NCBI RefSeq assembly: GCF_014641455.1
Contig: NZ_BMHT01000003.1
Coordinates: 429,921 to 493,920, forward strand
Direction: 5' to 3'
Source: Hymenobacter cavernae
Lineage (GTDB): Bacteria > Bacteroidota > Bacteroidia > Cytophagales > Hymenobacteraceae
Length of the DNA: 64,000 nt
The notes below the pieces were generated by a model. The model saw nothing but the letters and a program-made list of their open reading frames with translations, was not told the origin of the DNA and searched no databases. The first letter of the stretch is position 1, and the number at the start of each line of letters is the position of its first letter. The position numbers were made by a program, and so were the translations under genes. This document shows positions 9,773 through 18,451 of this stretch, piece after piece.

Positions 9773-11011
9773 TTAGGAATTAGGAGCAATGATGAGTTCA
9801 GCTGGCGTAGTATGAGCAGCAAGAGAACGGCGGACACCCAACTCTAAGCCGCGTAACTCAGCTAGGCCGCGCAGACGACCAATAGCAGAGTAGCCAGGAT
9901 AGGTTTTCTTATTTAAATCATCGAGCATCTGATGCCCATGATCAGGGCGCATGGGAACGTTTGAGATGCTCTGTCCTGTTTGCTCACGACGCTGCTCCTC
10001 TAAGACAAGTTCCCGCACTACGGCATACATATCCACGTCGCCAGTCAGGTGGTCGGCTTCGTGGAAGTTACGCGGATTTTCCTCGCGCTTGGTAGCTCGC
10101 AGATGGATGAAGTGAATACGCTCACCCAGGCGCCGCACGATACCTGCTAGATCGTTATCTGTTCGCACGCCTAGCGAACCAGTACAGAAGGTGATGCCAT
10201 TTGCGGGGGCATCATATGCCTTCATCAACTCCACCAAATCGGCTTCGGTACTTACTACGCGGGGAAGACCTAGCAACGAGTAAGGTGGGTCGTCGGGGTG
10301 TATACAAAGGTTCACTCCTACCTCCGTCGCAACTGGACCAACTTCTTCAATGAAGTAATACAGGTTCTGGCGCAACGCCTGACTATCGATGCTGGCGTAT
10401 TGATCAAGCAGCGATTGGAAGCTAGCTAGCTCAAAGGCTTCTTCGGAACCAGGCAGCCCTAACAATACCGTGTTGGTTAGCTCAGCTATTTGCTCAGCAC
10501 TCATCTGGTTATATTGATGACGCGCCGCAGCAATTACTTCTGACTCATAATCAGCTTCGGCACCCGGACGCCGAAGAATGAACAGATCAAATAAGGCAAA
10601 ATCCTGCCACACAAACCGTAAGGCCCGCGAGCCATCTGGCATTACGTAGTTTAGATTGGTGCGTGACCAATCTAACACTGGCATAAAGTTGTAGCATACT
10701 GTGCGGATGCCACAGGCTGCCAGATTACGTAGCGACTCCTTGTAGTTAGCTATGTACGTAGCACGAGTAGGCAGGCCTTTTTTAATATCTTCATGCACTG
10801 GCAAGCTCTCTACCACCGCCCAATGCAAGGGCGAATATTCTTGGTTATCAGCCTCAATGAGTTGCTGACGCGCCTTGATATCTTCTACCGACCAAACGGC
10901 GCCTACTGGCAACTGGTGCAATGCCGTTACTACGCCGGTGCAGCCAGCCTGGCGAATGGCAAATAGTGACACTGGGTCGTGCGGCCCAAACCAGCGCATT
11001 GTGTGCAGCAT
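9773..11011 (-). CDS. uxuA: Mannonate dehydratase
   Basis: Dehydrates D-mannonate to 2-keto-3-deoxy-gluconate in the hexuronate pathway. The 412-residue protein begins MLHTMRWFGPHDPVSLFAIR and contains GCTGVVTALHQLPVGAVW, CYNFMPVLDWSRTNL, GVNLCIHPDDPPYSLLGLPR and MRPDHGHQMLDD, all UxuA signatures supplying the metal-binding His/Cys/Asp residues. Length is normal. It is the first gene of the glycan operon. The 327-bp divergent region to the LacI gene carries the candidate operator, so induction by a uronate or xylan intermediate is likely. The gene product links the alpha-glucuronidase (which releases glucuronate) to central metabolism, with glucuronate isomerase presumably encoded elsewhere. 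Confidence 0.95.
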   Translation of the reverse strand: MLHTMRWFGPHDPVSLFAIRQAGCTGVVTALHQLPVGAVWSVEDIKARQQLIEADNQEYSPLHWAVVESLPVHEDIKKGLPTRATYIANYKESLRNLAACGIRTVCYNFMPVLDWSRTNLNYVMPDGSRALRFVWQDFALFDLFILRRPGAEADYESEVIAAARHQYNQMSAEQIAELTNTVLLGLPGSEEAFELASFQSLLDQYASIDSQALRQNLYYFIEEVGPVATEVGVNLCIHPDDPPYSLLGLPRVVSTEADLVELMKAYDAPANGITFCTGSLGVRTDNDLAGIVRRLGERIHFIHLRATKREENPRNFHEADHLTGDVDMYAVVRELVLEEQRREQTGQSISNVPMRPDHGHQMLDDLNKKTYPGYSAIGRLRGLAELRGLELGVRRSLAAHTTPAELIIAPNS

Positions 11012-11138
11012 ACTCTACTTTATCTAAGAAAAATTATAAATCGCTTGCAAAAGCGAACAGAAGTTTTGTTGAAGGCAGGCTACCTTCTATCGCTATTGAT
11101 CGTGATTTCTTATCCGAAGATAAGGGAGTAATCACATC

Positions 11139-11146
11139 CAAAACTA
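11139..11146 (-). promoter_or_regulatory. Candidate -7 element (TAGTTTTG) for the uxuA operon
   Basis: On the minus strand this reads TAGTTTTG, matching the Bacteroidota sigma-A -7 consensus TAnnTTTG. It would give a leader of about 120 nt before the uxuA ATG. No convincing -33 TTTG sits at the usual distance, so this is tentative. The operator palindrome lies about 40 bp upstream of it. Confidence 0.35.
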
Positions 11147-11186
11147 GCACAGAGCATACTGAAACTCATGTTTTCGAAACAAAAAG

Positions 11187-11216
11187 ATCACAAACGTTTT
11201 CGGAAACGTTTGTGAT
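11187..11216. promoter_or_regulatory. LacI-family operator candidate
   Basis: Perfect inverted repeat with 13-nt arms (ATCACAAACGTTT at 11187-11199 and its complement at 11204-11216) around a 4-nt centre. Each arm also contains the self-complementary 8-mer AAACGTTT, so the site is two small palindromes nested in a larger one. LacI/GalR-family operators are palindromes with a central CG, which fits. It lies between uxuA and the divergent LacI-family gene, the expected place for an operator shared by both. Confidence 0.75.
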
Positions 11217-11338
11217 AGGTAAATATCGCAATAATTTCTCAAAAAATATTCAGAAGATTATCTTCGAATAATGAAACGATGTAATGTGTGCCTTTTGCGT
11301 AGGATTTCGCCTCTGCACGTAGATAATACAATCACTAT

Positions 11339-12517
11339 ATGATTAAGTGTACGAAGTGTGGATTGGCCGATGGTGTCATGCGTGCAGGATTTATCCGTGG
11401 CCGGCAACGTTTTTTTTGTAAAACCTGTGATTACCATTTCACAGATGCTAAATCGGCGCCGGCGCCTGAACGTAAGCGGCACCAAACGACCATTGGGGAC
11501 GTGGCTAAAGCGTTGGGGGTAGCTTCTTCCACCGTCTCGCGGGCTCTCAATGGGCACACCGACATTAGCCCTACTACCCGGCAAGCAATTCTGGAAGTCG
11601 CGCGCCAGCTCGACTACCAACCTAGCCTGCTCGCGCAAAGCTTAAAGCGAAGTGAAACGCACACAATCGGGGTGATTATACCAGATATTGAGCGTCCTTT
11701 CTTCGCTACGGCTGTTAGCGGCATTCAGCAGGTAGCTGCCGAAGAAGGCTATCGGGTCATGATTTGCCAGTCGAAGGAGTCGTACCAGACAGAAGTGAGC
11801 AACGTGCAGGCACTTATCGCCAGCCGCGTAGACGGCCTGTTGATTTGCCACTCACGCGAAACCGAAAACTTCGATCATGTCAAGCAGGATGCGTGCCGGG
11901 GCATTCCAATCGTGCACTTTGACCGGGTGTGCGATGAGGTGAACAGCGCGAAAGTAATCTTGGATGACTGGGATGGCGCCTTTGCTGTGACGGAACACCT
12001 AATTCAGGAAGGCTGCGTCCGGATTGCCATTTTGGCTGGCCCGGAGTCGTTGCTCATCAGCAAAAACCGGAAGGCTGGCTACTTAAGCGCATTGCGTAAA
12101 TATGGATTGCCCATCCAAGAAGAGTACCAAACGCACATCAACTTCCGGACGGAATCGGCAGTGGCAGCTTTAGATACCTGGCTGGCTCTGCCAGAACCGC
12201 CAGATGCAATTTTTGCTATTAATTATACCAATGCGTTGGACGTGATTCAGTCGTTAAAGCAACGCGGCATCCGGATTCCGGAAGATATTGCGGTAGTTGG
12301 ATTCGGCGACGAATTTCTGGCCTCTATGATTGAGCCAGGCCTGACAACGGTAAATTTACACCCTTACCGGATTGGCCAACAAGCGGCCCGTCTCTTTCTG
12401 GAGCAAGTACGGCAAAAGGAAGATTTTCAGCCTCGTACGTTCGTTATATCCGGTGACCTAGTCATTCGCAAGTCGTCGATGAAAGGCAAAGGCTCTCAGT
12501 TTACCTTGACCATATAG
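11339..12517 (+). CDS. LacI-family transcriptional regulator with N-terminal zinc ribbon
   Basis: A 392-residue regulator. Residues 1-36 form a Cys4 zinc ribbon (C4, C7, C27, C30; KCTKCG ... FFCKTCDYHF) of the type seen at the N-terminus of IS1-class InsA proteins. Residues 51-72 are a standard LacI helix-turn-helix (TIGDVAKALGVASSTVSRAL) followed by the hinge DYQPSLLAQSLKR. About 78-375 is a periplasmic-binding-protein-like ligand domain (GVIIPDIERPFFATAVSGIQ ... EDIAVVGFGDE). The zinc ribbon is in frame and begins at the only plausible start (ATG 11339), so it is part of the protein. It probably controls the adjacent uronate operon through the palindrome at 11187-11216. The ribbon is an unusual addition for LacI proteins. 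Confidence 0.92.
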   Translation: MIKCTKCGLADGVMRAGFIRGRQRFFCKTCDYHFTDAKSAPAPERKRHQTTIGDVAKALGVASSTVSRALNGHTDISPTTRQAILEVARQLDYQPSLLAQSLKRSETHTIGVIIPDIERPFFATAVSGIQQVAAEEGYRVMICQSKESYQTEVSNVQALIASRVDGLLICHSRETENFDHVKQDACRGIPIVHFDRVCDEVNSAKVILDDWDGAFAVTEHLIQEGCVRIAILAGPESLLISKNRKAGYLSALRKYGLPIQEEYQTHINFRTESAVAALDTWLALPEPPDAIFAINYTNALDVIQSLKQRGIRIPEDIAVVGFGDEFLASMIEPGLTTVNLHPYRIGQQAARLFLEQVRQKEDFQPRTFVISGDLVIRKSSMKGKGSQFTLTI

Positions 12518-12667
12518 AAGGCTAGGTTTTGCTGCCGAATCAGGCAATCTATGATGGCTGGCCAAAATAGCTATCAGTAGCACCTGGTTCGGAAAATTTT
12601 CACACATTGCCTGTCATTAGTATAGAGTAAACTAGGTATCTTAGACGAAACCTGATACTTTTTCCTC

Positions 12668-14080
12668 TTGCTAAAGTTCATTCTCAACAACCAGGAAGTA
12701 AGCACAACGCTACCGACAGGCACCGTGCTGCTCGATTACATCCGCTACGACCAGCATCTGAAAGGAACTAAGATCGGGTGCCGGGAAGGCGACTGTGGCG
12801 CGTGCACAGTGTTGGTAGGCGAACTTACTGGCGCCCAGCTACGGTACCGCTCCTTTACCTCTTGCCTCACCCCCCTCGGCAACCTGCAAGGCAAGCACGT
12901 GGTAACGGTGGAAGGCCTTAACCAAAAAGGACTTAACCCAATTCAGCAGGCGATAGTGGACGAATCGGCGACGCAGTGCGGATTCTGCACGCCAGGTTTT
13001 GTGATGTCGCTGGCAGGCTTTTGCTTGAGCGAAAAAGAAGCTACTTGCCAAAATGCGGTTGCGGCTGTGGACGGCAATATTTGCCGCTGCACCGGCTACA
13101 AGTCCATTGAGCGGGCGGCGGCCCGCGTGGCACATTTGCTGGAAGAGCGCAATGGGGAGGAACCCACAACATTTGTGGCTCAGCGGCAGATCTTGCCTGA
13201 CTACTTTGCTGGCATTAAACCTAGGTTGCGGGCCCTGGCTGCGGAAGCTAGGCTAAACGGTCGCGTGCCTGATGGCGTGCCCCAGTTTGTAGGTGGCGGC
13301 ACGGACCTTTACGTGCAAAAGCATGAAACAATGCGGGAGCTGACCGCTCAGTTTCTTTTCGATCAACCTAGCTTACGAGGTATTACACGAGAAGGTAATC
13401 GGTGCGTAATTGGTGGCGCAGCTACCGTAACGGACTTAGCTGAATCGACGGTGCTGCGCGAGTTCTTCCCTGAGTTTCGTAGCTTTTTGCGCCTAGTGTC
13501 ATCCACGCCCATCCGGAACATGGCTACGGTGGCAGGCAACTTCGTTAATGCCTCGCCCATTGGTGACCTGACGATTATGTTTTTGGCGCTGAATGCACAG
13601 TTGGTGCTTAGTGATGGCGAAATGGCGCGGCAAATGGCGTTGCGGGAGTTTTATCAAGGCTATAAACAGTTGGTCAAAACACCGCAGGAGAGCATCACAG
13701 CTATCTGGTTTGAGCTACCCGATGCGCACACAAAGTTCAACTTCGAGAAGGTTAGCAAGCGCACGCACCTGGATATTGCCAGTGTCAATTCAGCCTGCCA
13801 CCTGACCGTTTCTGACGGCTTTATCACGGCAGCTAGCCTTTCGGCTGGTGGGGTGGGTCCCACACCGAGGTTGCTACCTAAGGCTTCAACCTATTTGGTC
13901 GGCAGGGAGATTTCGGAAGAGATAATTTTAGAATCGGTAGCGCTAGCCCAGTTGGAAATCGCACCTATCAGCGATGCGCGAGGCACTGAGACATACAAGC
14001 GACTTCTACTCAGTCAATTAATCAAGGCACATTTCCTAACACTGTTTCCGCAGCTGAATGCGACGAAATTGCTGCGGTAG
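12668..14080 (+). CDS. xdhA: Xanthine dehydrogenase, small subunit (2Fe-2S and FAD domains)
   Basis: A 470-residue iron-sulfur/flavin subunit of xanthine dehydrogenase, oxidising hypoxanthine and xanthine to urate. The plant-type [2Fe-2S] ligands are C38, C43, C46 and C66; the second cluster uses C104, C107, C139 and C141 (TQCGFCTPG, GNICRCTGY). An FAD domain follows from about residue 190 (VPQFVGGGTDLYVQKHE, ASPIGDLTIMFLALNA), then the CO dehydrogenase flavoprotein C-terminal region. It starts with TTG at 12668, the only start that keeps the family N-terminus MLKFILNNQEV. The molybdenum subunit follows after 134 bp that hold a hairpin repeat. Confidence 0.94.
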   Translation: MLKFILNNQEVSTTLPTGTVLLDYIRYDQHLKGTKIGCREGDCGACTVLVGELTGAQLRYRSFTSCLTPLGNLQGKHVVTVEGLNQKGLNPIQQAIVDESATQCGFCTPGFVMSLAGFCLSEKEATCQNAVAAVDGNICRCTGYKSIERAAARVAHLLEERNGEEPTTFVAQRQILPDYFAGIKPRLRALAAEARLNGRVPDGVPQFVGGGTDLYVQKHETMRELTAQFLFDQPSLRGITREGNRCVIGGAATVTDLAESTVLREFFPEFRSFLRLVSSTPIRNMATVAGNFVNASPIGDLTIMFLALNAQLVLSDGEMARQMALREFYQGYKQLVKTPQESITAIWFELPDAHTKFNFEKVSKRTHLDIASVNSACHLTVSDGFITAASLSAGGVGPTPRLLPKASTYLVGREISEEIILESVALAQLEIAPISDARGTETYKRLLLSQLIKAHFLTLFPQLNATKLLR

Positions 14081-14086
14081 GCACGT

Positions 14087-14192
14087 GTAGAGACACCTAC
14101 TTGTGTCTCATCGTGGAACGCCAGATTCAGAGTAGCGTGGGGGCAAACAAGATCAGCAACGACTGAGACAGACTCAAGGTAGGTGTCTCTAC
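14087..14192. repeat. Repeat family A, copy 1 (between xdhA and xdhB)
   Basis: Terminal arms GTAGAGACACCTAC at 14087-14100 and its complement at 14179-14192 bound an element of about 105 bp. Its inner part, including the 20-nt block at 14143-14162, matches the block at 22907-22926 in the second copy at 19 of 20 positions. This is a dispersed, palindrome-ended element, MITE-like in structure, sitting within an operon. Confidence 0.75.
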
Positions 14193-14214
14193 CTCTTCGA
14201 TTTCGAGTACTACT

Positions 14215-16521
14215 ATGAAGAACATTGATTCCAGCACCCACGTCAAGGGTCAGTCACTCTATTTGGATGACATTCCGCTCGTCGCGGGCACGCTGTTCGG
14301 GGCGGCGTTTATCTCGCCCGTGGCGCACGGGCATATTGAGCAATTGTACCTAGCGGAAGCCATGCAACAGCCGGGCGTGGTGCGCATCTTCACGCACAAG
14401 GACATCACTGGCGAAAACCAGATCGGCGGCATCATTCCCGACGAGCCGCTTCTGGCTGAGCACGAGGTAGATTTCTGCGGAATGCCAATTGCTTTCGTGG
14501 TAGCTACTTCTGACCACGCGGCACGAGCTGCCGTGCGCAAGATCAAAGCAGCCATTGAGCCGTTGCCCGTTATTACCGATCCGCGCGTGGCGCATGCCCA
14601 GGGCGAACTGATTGTGCCGCCGCGCACCTTCAAGCTAGGTGCGCCCGAGCTAGCCTGGGAGCACTGTGAATACGTGGTGGAGGGCTCCGCTGATACAAAT
14701 GGCCAGGAGCACCTGTACATCGAAACGCAATGTGCCTACGCTATTCCGCAGGAGAACGGCGAACTAAAGATCTACTCCTCAACGCAAAGCCCTACGGCCA
14801 GCCAGCGCACGGCGGCCCGCGTGCTCGGAGTACCTATGCACCAGGTAGAAGTCGACGTGATTCGCCTGGGTGGGGGGTTTGGTGGCAAAGAGGATCAGGC
14901 CAATGCGTGGGTGGCGTTGTGTGCTTTGGCTGCGTATCACCTAGGTAAACCCGTGAAGTACGTGCTCGACCGGCTTGAAGACATGCAGATGACCGGCAAG
15001 CGTCACCCGTATTCCTCTGACTTCAAGATTGGGCTCGACAAAGACCTCAACATCCTAGCTTACGAAGTAGACTTCTACCAGAATGCCGGGGCCGCGGCTG
15101 ACTTGTCACCGGCCATCATGGAGCGGACCTTGTTTCATACGACCAGCACCTACTTCATTCCGAATGTGCGCGCTACGGCCTACAGCTGCCGCACGCACTT
15201 GCCACCGAATACTGCTTTTCGTGGCTTTGGTGGCCCCCAGGCCAAGTTTGTGATGGAGTCGGCTATTGCGAAAGTGGCGGAGGAGCTAGGTATTGACGCT
15301 TGCGTTATTCAAAAGAAAAACCTGAACAAGACCGGCGACGAGTTTCCTTTTGGGCAAAAGGCTGTGAGTGAGGCGCACGCCTGCTGGCACAAAGCGGAAA
15401 GTTTATACAATGTAGAAACGCTGCGCCAGGAAGTGCAACGCTTCAACGCCAGCAATACGCTGCTTAAGAAAGGCTTGTCGTTCATGCCGATCTGCTTTGG
15501 CATTTCGTTCACCAACACCTCCATGAACCAGGCGCGGGCCTTGGTACACGTCTACTACGACGGCAGCGTGAAGGTGAGCACCGGGGCGGTAGAGATGGGT
15601 CAGGGCGTGAATACCAAGATGTTGCAGGTGGCCGCGCAGGTATTTTCGATTAATCCGGCGAAGGTGCGCATGCAGACCACCAGCACCAACCGTATTGCCA
15701 ACACCTCACCTTCCGCCGCCAGCGCCACCGCCGACCTCAACGGCAAAGCCGTGCAACTCGCCTGCCTGGCTATTGTAGAACGCCTGAAGCAAGTGGCTGC
15801 GCAGGAGCTACAAGCACCCGAAACAGCCATCGAGCTGAAGAATGAGCAAGTGCTGCTGCATGGCGAAGAAACGGCGCTGGATTGGAAAAAGCTGGTAACG
15901 GCGGCGTTCCTGAAGCGCGTAAGTCTCTCAGAGCATGCACACTACGCCACGCCGGAGGTACACTTTGATAAGAAGACTGAGAAAGGCCATCCGTTTGCCT
16001 ACCACGTTTATGGCACGGCCATTACAGTTGCTACGGTCGACTGCGTGCGTGGCACTTACTCGGTGGATGCGGTGAAGGTAGTACACGACTTCGGCGCCAG
16101 TATGAACCCAACCATCGACCGCGGGCAGATTGAAGGTGGGATTGTGCAGGGTATTGGCTGGATGACGCTGGAGGAGCTGCTTTATGACCAAGCTGGTCGT
16201 CTGCGCTCCAATACGCTGTCGACCTATAAAATCCCGGACATCTACTCGGTGCCGCAGGAAATAGCCATTGATGCACTGGATACCGATACAGACAACCTAG
16301 CTATTTTGCGCTCCAAAGCAGTGGGCGAACCGCCGTTTATGTACGGCATCGGAACGTACTTCGCTCTGCGCAACGCCATTAAAGCCTTCAACCCTGCTTC
16401 TCCCCTCGCTTTTGATGCCCCGCTGACGCCCGAAAAGGTATTGCTGGGCTTATATCCGCCAACGGGCACGGGCGCTACCAACTTGCATGAAACGAGCCTT
16501 AGCCGCGTGGCAACTTCTTAG
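14215..16521 (+). CDS. xdhB: Xanthine dehydrogenase, molybdopterin-binding subunit
   Basis: A 768-residue catalytic subunit carrying the molybdenum cofactor. Motifs are IRLGGGFGGKEDQA (about 217-230), NTAFRGFGGPQAKF (about 340), GVNTKMLQVAAQVF and the C-terminal active-site segment LRSKAVGEPPFMYGIG with the catalytic Glu. Length is typical of the bacterial large subunit in two-chain enzymes (E. coli-type XdhA is similar). Its 3' end overlaps the start of the XdhC gene by 35 bp, which supports coupled expression. The subunit pairs with the iron-sulfur/FAD chain upstream to make urate, the input for the remaining genes of the cluster. Gene naming (xdhA/xdhB) varies between organisms. Confidence 0.95.
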   Translation: MKNIDSSTHVKGQSLYLDDIPLVAGTLFGAAFISPVAHGHIEQLYLAEAMQQPGVVRIFTHKDITGENQIGGIIPDEPLLAEHEVDFCGMPIAFVVATSDHAARAAVRKIKAAIEPLPVITDPRVAHAQGELIVPPRTFKLGAPELAWEHCEYVVEGSADTNGQEHLYIETQCAYAIPQENGELKIYSSTQSPTASQRTAARVLGVPMHQVEVDVIRLGGGFGGKEDQANAWVALCALAAYHLGKPVKYVLDRLEDMQMTGKRHPYSSDFKIGLDKDLNILAYEVDFYQNAGAAADLSPAIMERTLFHTTSTYFIPNVRATAYSCRTHLPPNTAFRGFGGPQAKFVMESAIAKVAEELGIDACVIQKKNLNKTGDEFPFGQKAVSEAHACWHKAESLYNVETLRQEVQRFNASNTLLKKGLSFMPICFGISFTNTSMNQARALVHVYYDGSVKVSTGAVEMGQGVNTKMLQVAAQVFSINPAKVRMQTTSTNRIANTSPSAASATADLNGKAVQLACLAIVERLKQVAAQELQAPETAIELKNEQVLLHGEETALDWKKLVTAAFLKRVSLSEHAHYATPEVHFDKKTEKGHPFAYHVYGTAITVATVDCVRGTYSVDAVKVVHDFGASMNPTIDRGQIEGGIVQGIGWMTLEELLYDQAGRLRSNTLSTYKIPDIYSVPQEIAIDALDTDTDNLAILRSKAVGEPPFMYGIGTYFALRNAIKAFNPASPLAFDAPLTPEKVLLGLYPPTGTGATNLHETSLSRVATS

Positions 16522-17455
16522 CGAAAGTCTGCGGCGAGGCGTACCGGCGATGCTGCTTTATGTGGTGCAAAGTACCGGCAGCAGTCCAGGCCGGCAGGGT
16601 TTTCGGATGATCGTGAATGCGGCCGGCGCCATGCAGGGCTCTATCGGAGGCGGCATTATGGAGCACAAGCTGGTGCAGCTCGCCCACGAGCGGCTCGCGC
16701 AACCCGCGCCGCAATCTAGCCTCCACCGCCAAATTCACAACAAAACGGCTTCCAAAGACCAGAGCGGCATGATTTGCTCCGGCGAGCAGACCATCCTGCT
16801 TTATCCGGTGCGTCCGGCTGATGAGGCTGCGGTACAGAGAATTATCAACGCTTTGGAACTGGAGCAGGCGGGCGGGCTCACGTTGTCGCCGGCAGGGCTA
16901 GCCTTTGAGCTTGATCAGGACCTAGGTCAGGATTATATCTTCTCGCAAGCGTCGGAAGAAGATTGGCTTTACCAGGAAAAGCTAGGGTATAAGAACCAAC
17001 TGCACATCATTGGTGGCGGGCATTGTGCGCTGGCTCTCTCCCGCCTCATGCGCCCGCTCGACTTCCACATCCGGCTCTACGAAGACCGGCCCGAGCTCAA
17101 CACCTTCTTAGCCAATAACTACGCTCACAAAAAGGCCGTGGTAGACAGCTACAGCGACCTAGCTACGCTGGTGCCCGAAGGAGAAAACCAATATGTTGTG
17201 GTTATGACTTTCGGCTACCGCACGGATGATGTGGCGCTTCGGGCGTTGCTGAACAAAAACCTAAAGTTTCTGGGCGTGCTCGGCAGCCAGAAAAAGATTG
17301 AGAAGATGCTAAGTGACTACCGAACTGAAGGCATCTCGCCGGAGCAGCTGGAGCGACTACACGCGCCGGTTGGCTTGCCGATTAAGAGTCAGACGCCGGA
17401 GGAAATAGCCATTAGCATCGCCGCGCAGCTTATTGCGGTGAAAAACGGACTGTAG
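16487..17455 (+). CDS. xdhC: XdhC-family molybdenum cofactor insertion chaperone
   Basis: A 322-residue member of the XdhC/CoxI family, which protects and sulfurates the molybdenum cofactor before insertion into xanthine dehydrogenase. The N-terminal domain has LYVVQSTGSSPGRQGFRMIV and GSIGGGIMEHKLVQ. The C-terminal Rossmann-like domain has LHIIGGGHCALALSRLMRPL and VVVMTFGYRTDDVALRALL, ending with LPIKSQTPEEIAISIAAQL. It overlaps xdhB by 35 bp in another frame, consistent with tight co-expression. Its TAG stop lies inside the left arm of a hairpin repeat. Confidence 0.93.
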   Translation: MKRALAAWQLLSESLRRGVPAMLLYVVQSTGSSPGRQGFRMIVNAAGAMQGSIGGGIMEHKLVQLAHERLAQPAPQSSLHRQIHNKTASKDQSGMICSGEQTILLYPVRPADEAAVQRIINALELEQAGGLTLSPAGLAFELDQDLGQDYIFSQASEEDWLYQEKLGYKNQLHIIGGGHCALALSRLMRPLDFHIRLYEDRPELNTFLANNYAHKKAVVDSYSDLATLVPEGENQYVVVMTFGYRTDDVALRALLNKNLKFLGVLGSQKKIEKMLSDYRTEGISPEQLERLHAPVGLPIKSQTPEEIAISIAAQLIAVKNGL

Positions 17456-17545
17456 CACGAAGCCTGCGCTGCGCGTATCACTGAACTATACTCTACAACC
17501 TAGGTCAAGTCGTACAACGATATGCAAAGCAGCGCTGCGCGCCAC
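17452..17545. repeat. Repeat family B, copy 1 (between xdhC and urate oxidase)
   Basis: An imperfect palindrome whose left part (GTAGCACGAAGC... at 17452) and right part (TCGTACAACGATATGCAA at 17509) align with the two arms of the element at 24407-24506. This copy is more degenerate and its arms pair less well. It contains the TAG stop of xdhC. It lies between convergent genes and could serve as a bidirectional terminator. Confidence 0.6.
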
Positions 17546-17547
17546 AC

Positions 17548-18393
17548 CTAGTCTCGCACCACTGTACCGGTGATGTAGCCAAACGGCTCATCAGTGGCAA
17601 TAAAAATCTCATTCTTGTTTTCCACCCCAAACTGCTCTAGGTTGAAGGGAATGTGATGCTTGTTGGGCATAATGAGGCTGACTTCCTTCACCACTGCATT
17701 ATCGAGCAAAATCTGCTCGCCGATGGCATATAAGGTTTGCTGCACCGAAAGACTTTTATGGTGGGCGAAGGTGTGCAGCAACGATGTGTGGATCTTCTGG
17801 TAAGTAGCTTCAAAATCGAGGCCAGTCGTGGTGTACTCCCACATAGCCTCGCACTTGGTAGCCAGGATGCGGTCGGCGGTTTCTTTCAGCACCGTGTATT
17901 GGTCTTTGATGTAGTTCTCAAAGGCTGAGTCGGTGGTTTTCAGCAGAAGTAGATCTTGCAAACCAGATGATACCTGCACGCCGGTAGCCGTTTGCGTCAC
18001 AATGGTGCGGCGCTTTTCGGTGCTGCCCCCCGTGAAAGCGTGCGTGTATGCGTTGCCATCGAAGGTCATGCGCTGCCAGGCGTGTTCAAGAATCTCGATT
18101 CTGGCTTTGCTGACTTGTGGATTGTTGGTGAGGAAATAATTAGCCAGGTACAAGCCGAACTCTTCAATGGTAGAGGTAAAATGCTCTTTGGCCAGCACGT
18201 ACACCGTGTTTTTTTGAGTATCAGTGGGTAAAATCTTAGAATTGTCACCTAGGGTATGTGCGGTGTCGAAATCCCCCTCCAGCGCTACGCTCACCGACAC
18301 TTGCCGGAACTCGTGGTGGTCGGCGTGCCGGATGATTTTGGACAGGTTAACCGCATTTTTGCCGTAGGCATTGATTCCCAATTTTATATTCAT
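17548..18393 (-). CDS. Urate oxidase (uricase)
   Basis: Cofactor-independent enzyme that oxidises urate to 5-hydroxyisourate. The 281 residues form the two-repeat T-fold architecture: LGINAYGKNAVNLSKIIRH (catalytic Lys12), ILPTDTQKNTVYVLAKEH with the conserved Thr of the catalytic set, and the C-terminal IMPNKHHIPFNLEQFG with the active-site His and Asn/Gln region. Length is slightly shorter than the usual ~300. It is transcribed against the rest of the cluster: convergent with xdhC and divergent from allantoinase (58 bp between starts). The product passes to the HIU hydrolase and OHCU decarboxylase encoded downstream. Confidence 0.95.
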   Translation of the reverse strand: MNIKLGINAYGKNAVNLSKIIRHADHHEFRQVSVSVALEGDFDTAHTLGDNSKILPTDTQKNTVYVLAKEHFTSTIEEFGLYLANYFLTNNPQVSKARIEILEHAWQRMTFDGNAYTHAFTGGSTEKRRTIVTQTATGVQVSSGLQDLLLLKTTDSAFENYIKDQYTVLKETADRILATKCEAMWEYTTTGLDFEATYQKIHTSLLHTFAHHKSLSVQQTLYAIGEQILLDNAVVKEVSLIMPNKHHIPFNLEQFGVENKNEIFIATDEPFGYITGTVVRD

Positions 18394-18451
18394 TTTGTTC
18401 AGCTTTCTTTTAAAGAGAAGGCTCTCAATCTAGAGAAAAAGCGCACACCAC

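Larger units (their letters stand above)
11012..11338. other. Divergent promoter region uxuA / lacI-type gene
   Basis: A 327-bp AT-rich stretch without a gene. It contains the operator-like palindrome at 11187-11216, a smaller palindrome GTTTTCGAAAC at 11170-11180, and a possible -7 box on the minus strand at 11139-11146 facing uxuA. Short open frames crossing it have no recognisable content. Confidence 0.6.

Noticed and set aside
11339-11446. Remnant of an IS1-like element
   Set aside because: The zinc ribbon is in frame with the LacI domain, no other transposase sequence or terminal repeats are visible, so it was kept as part of the regulator.
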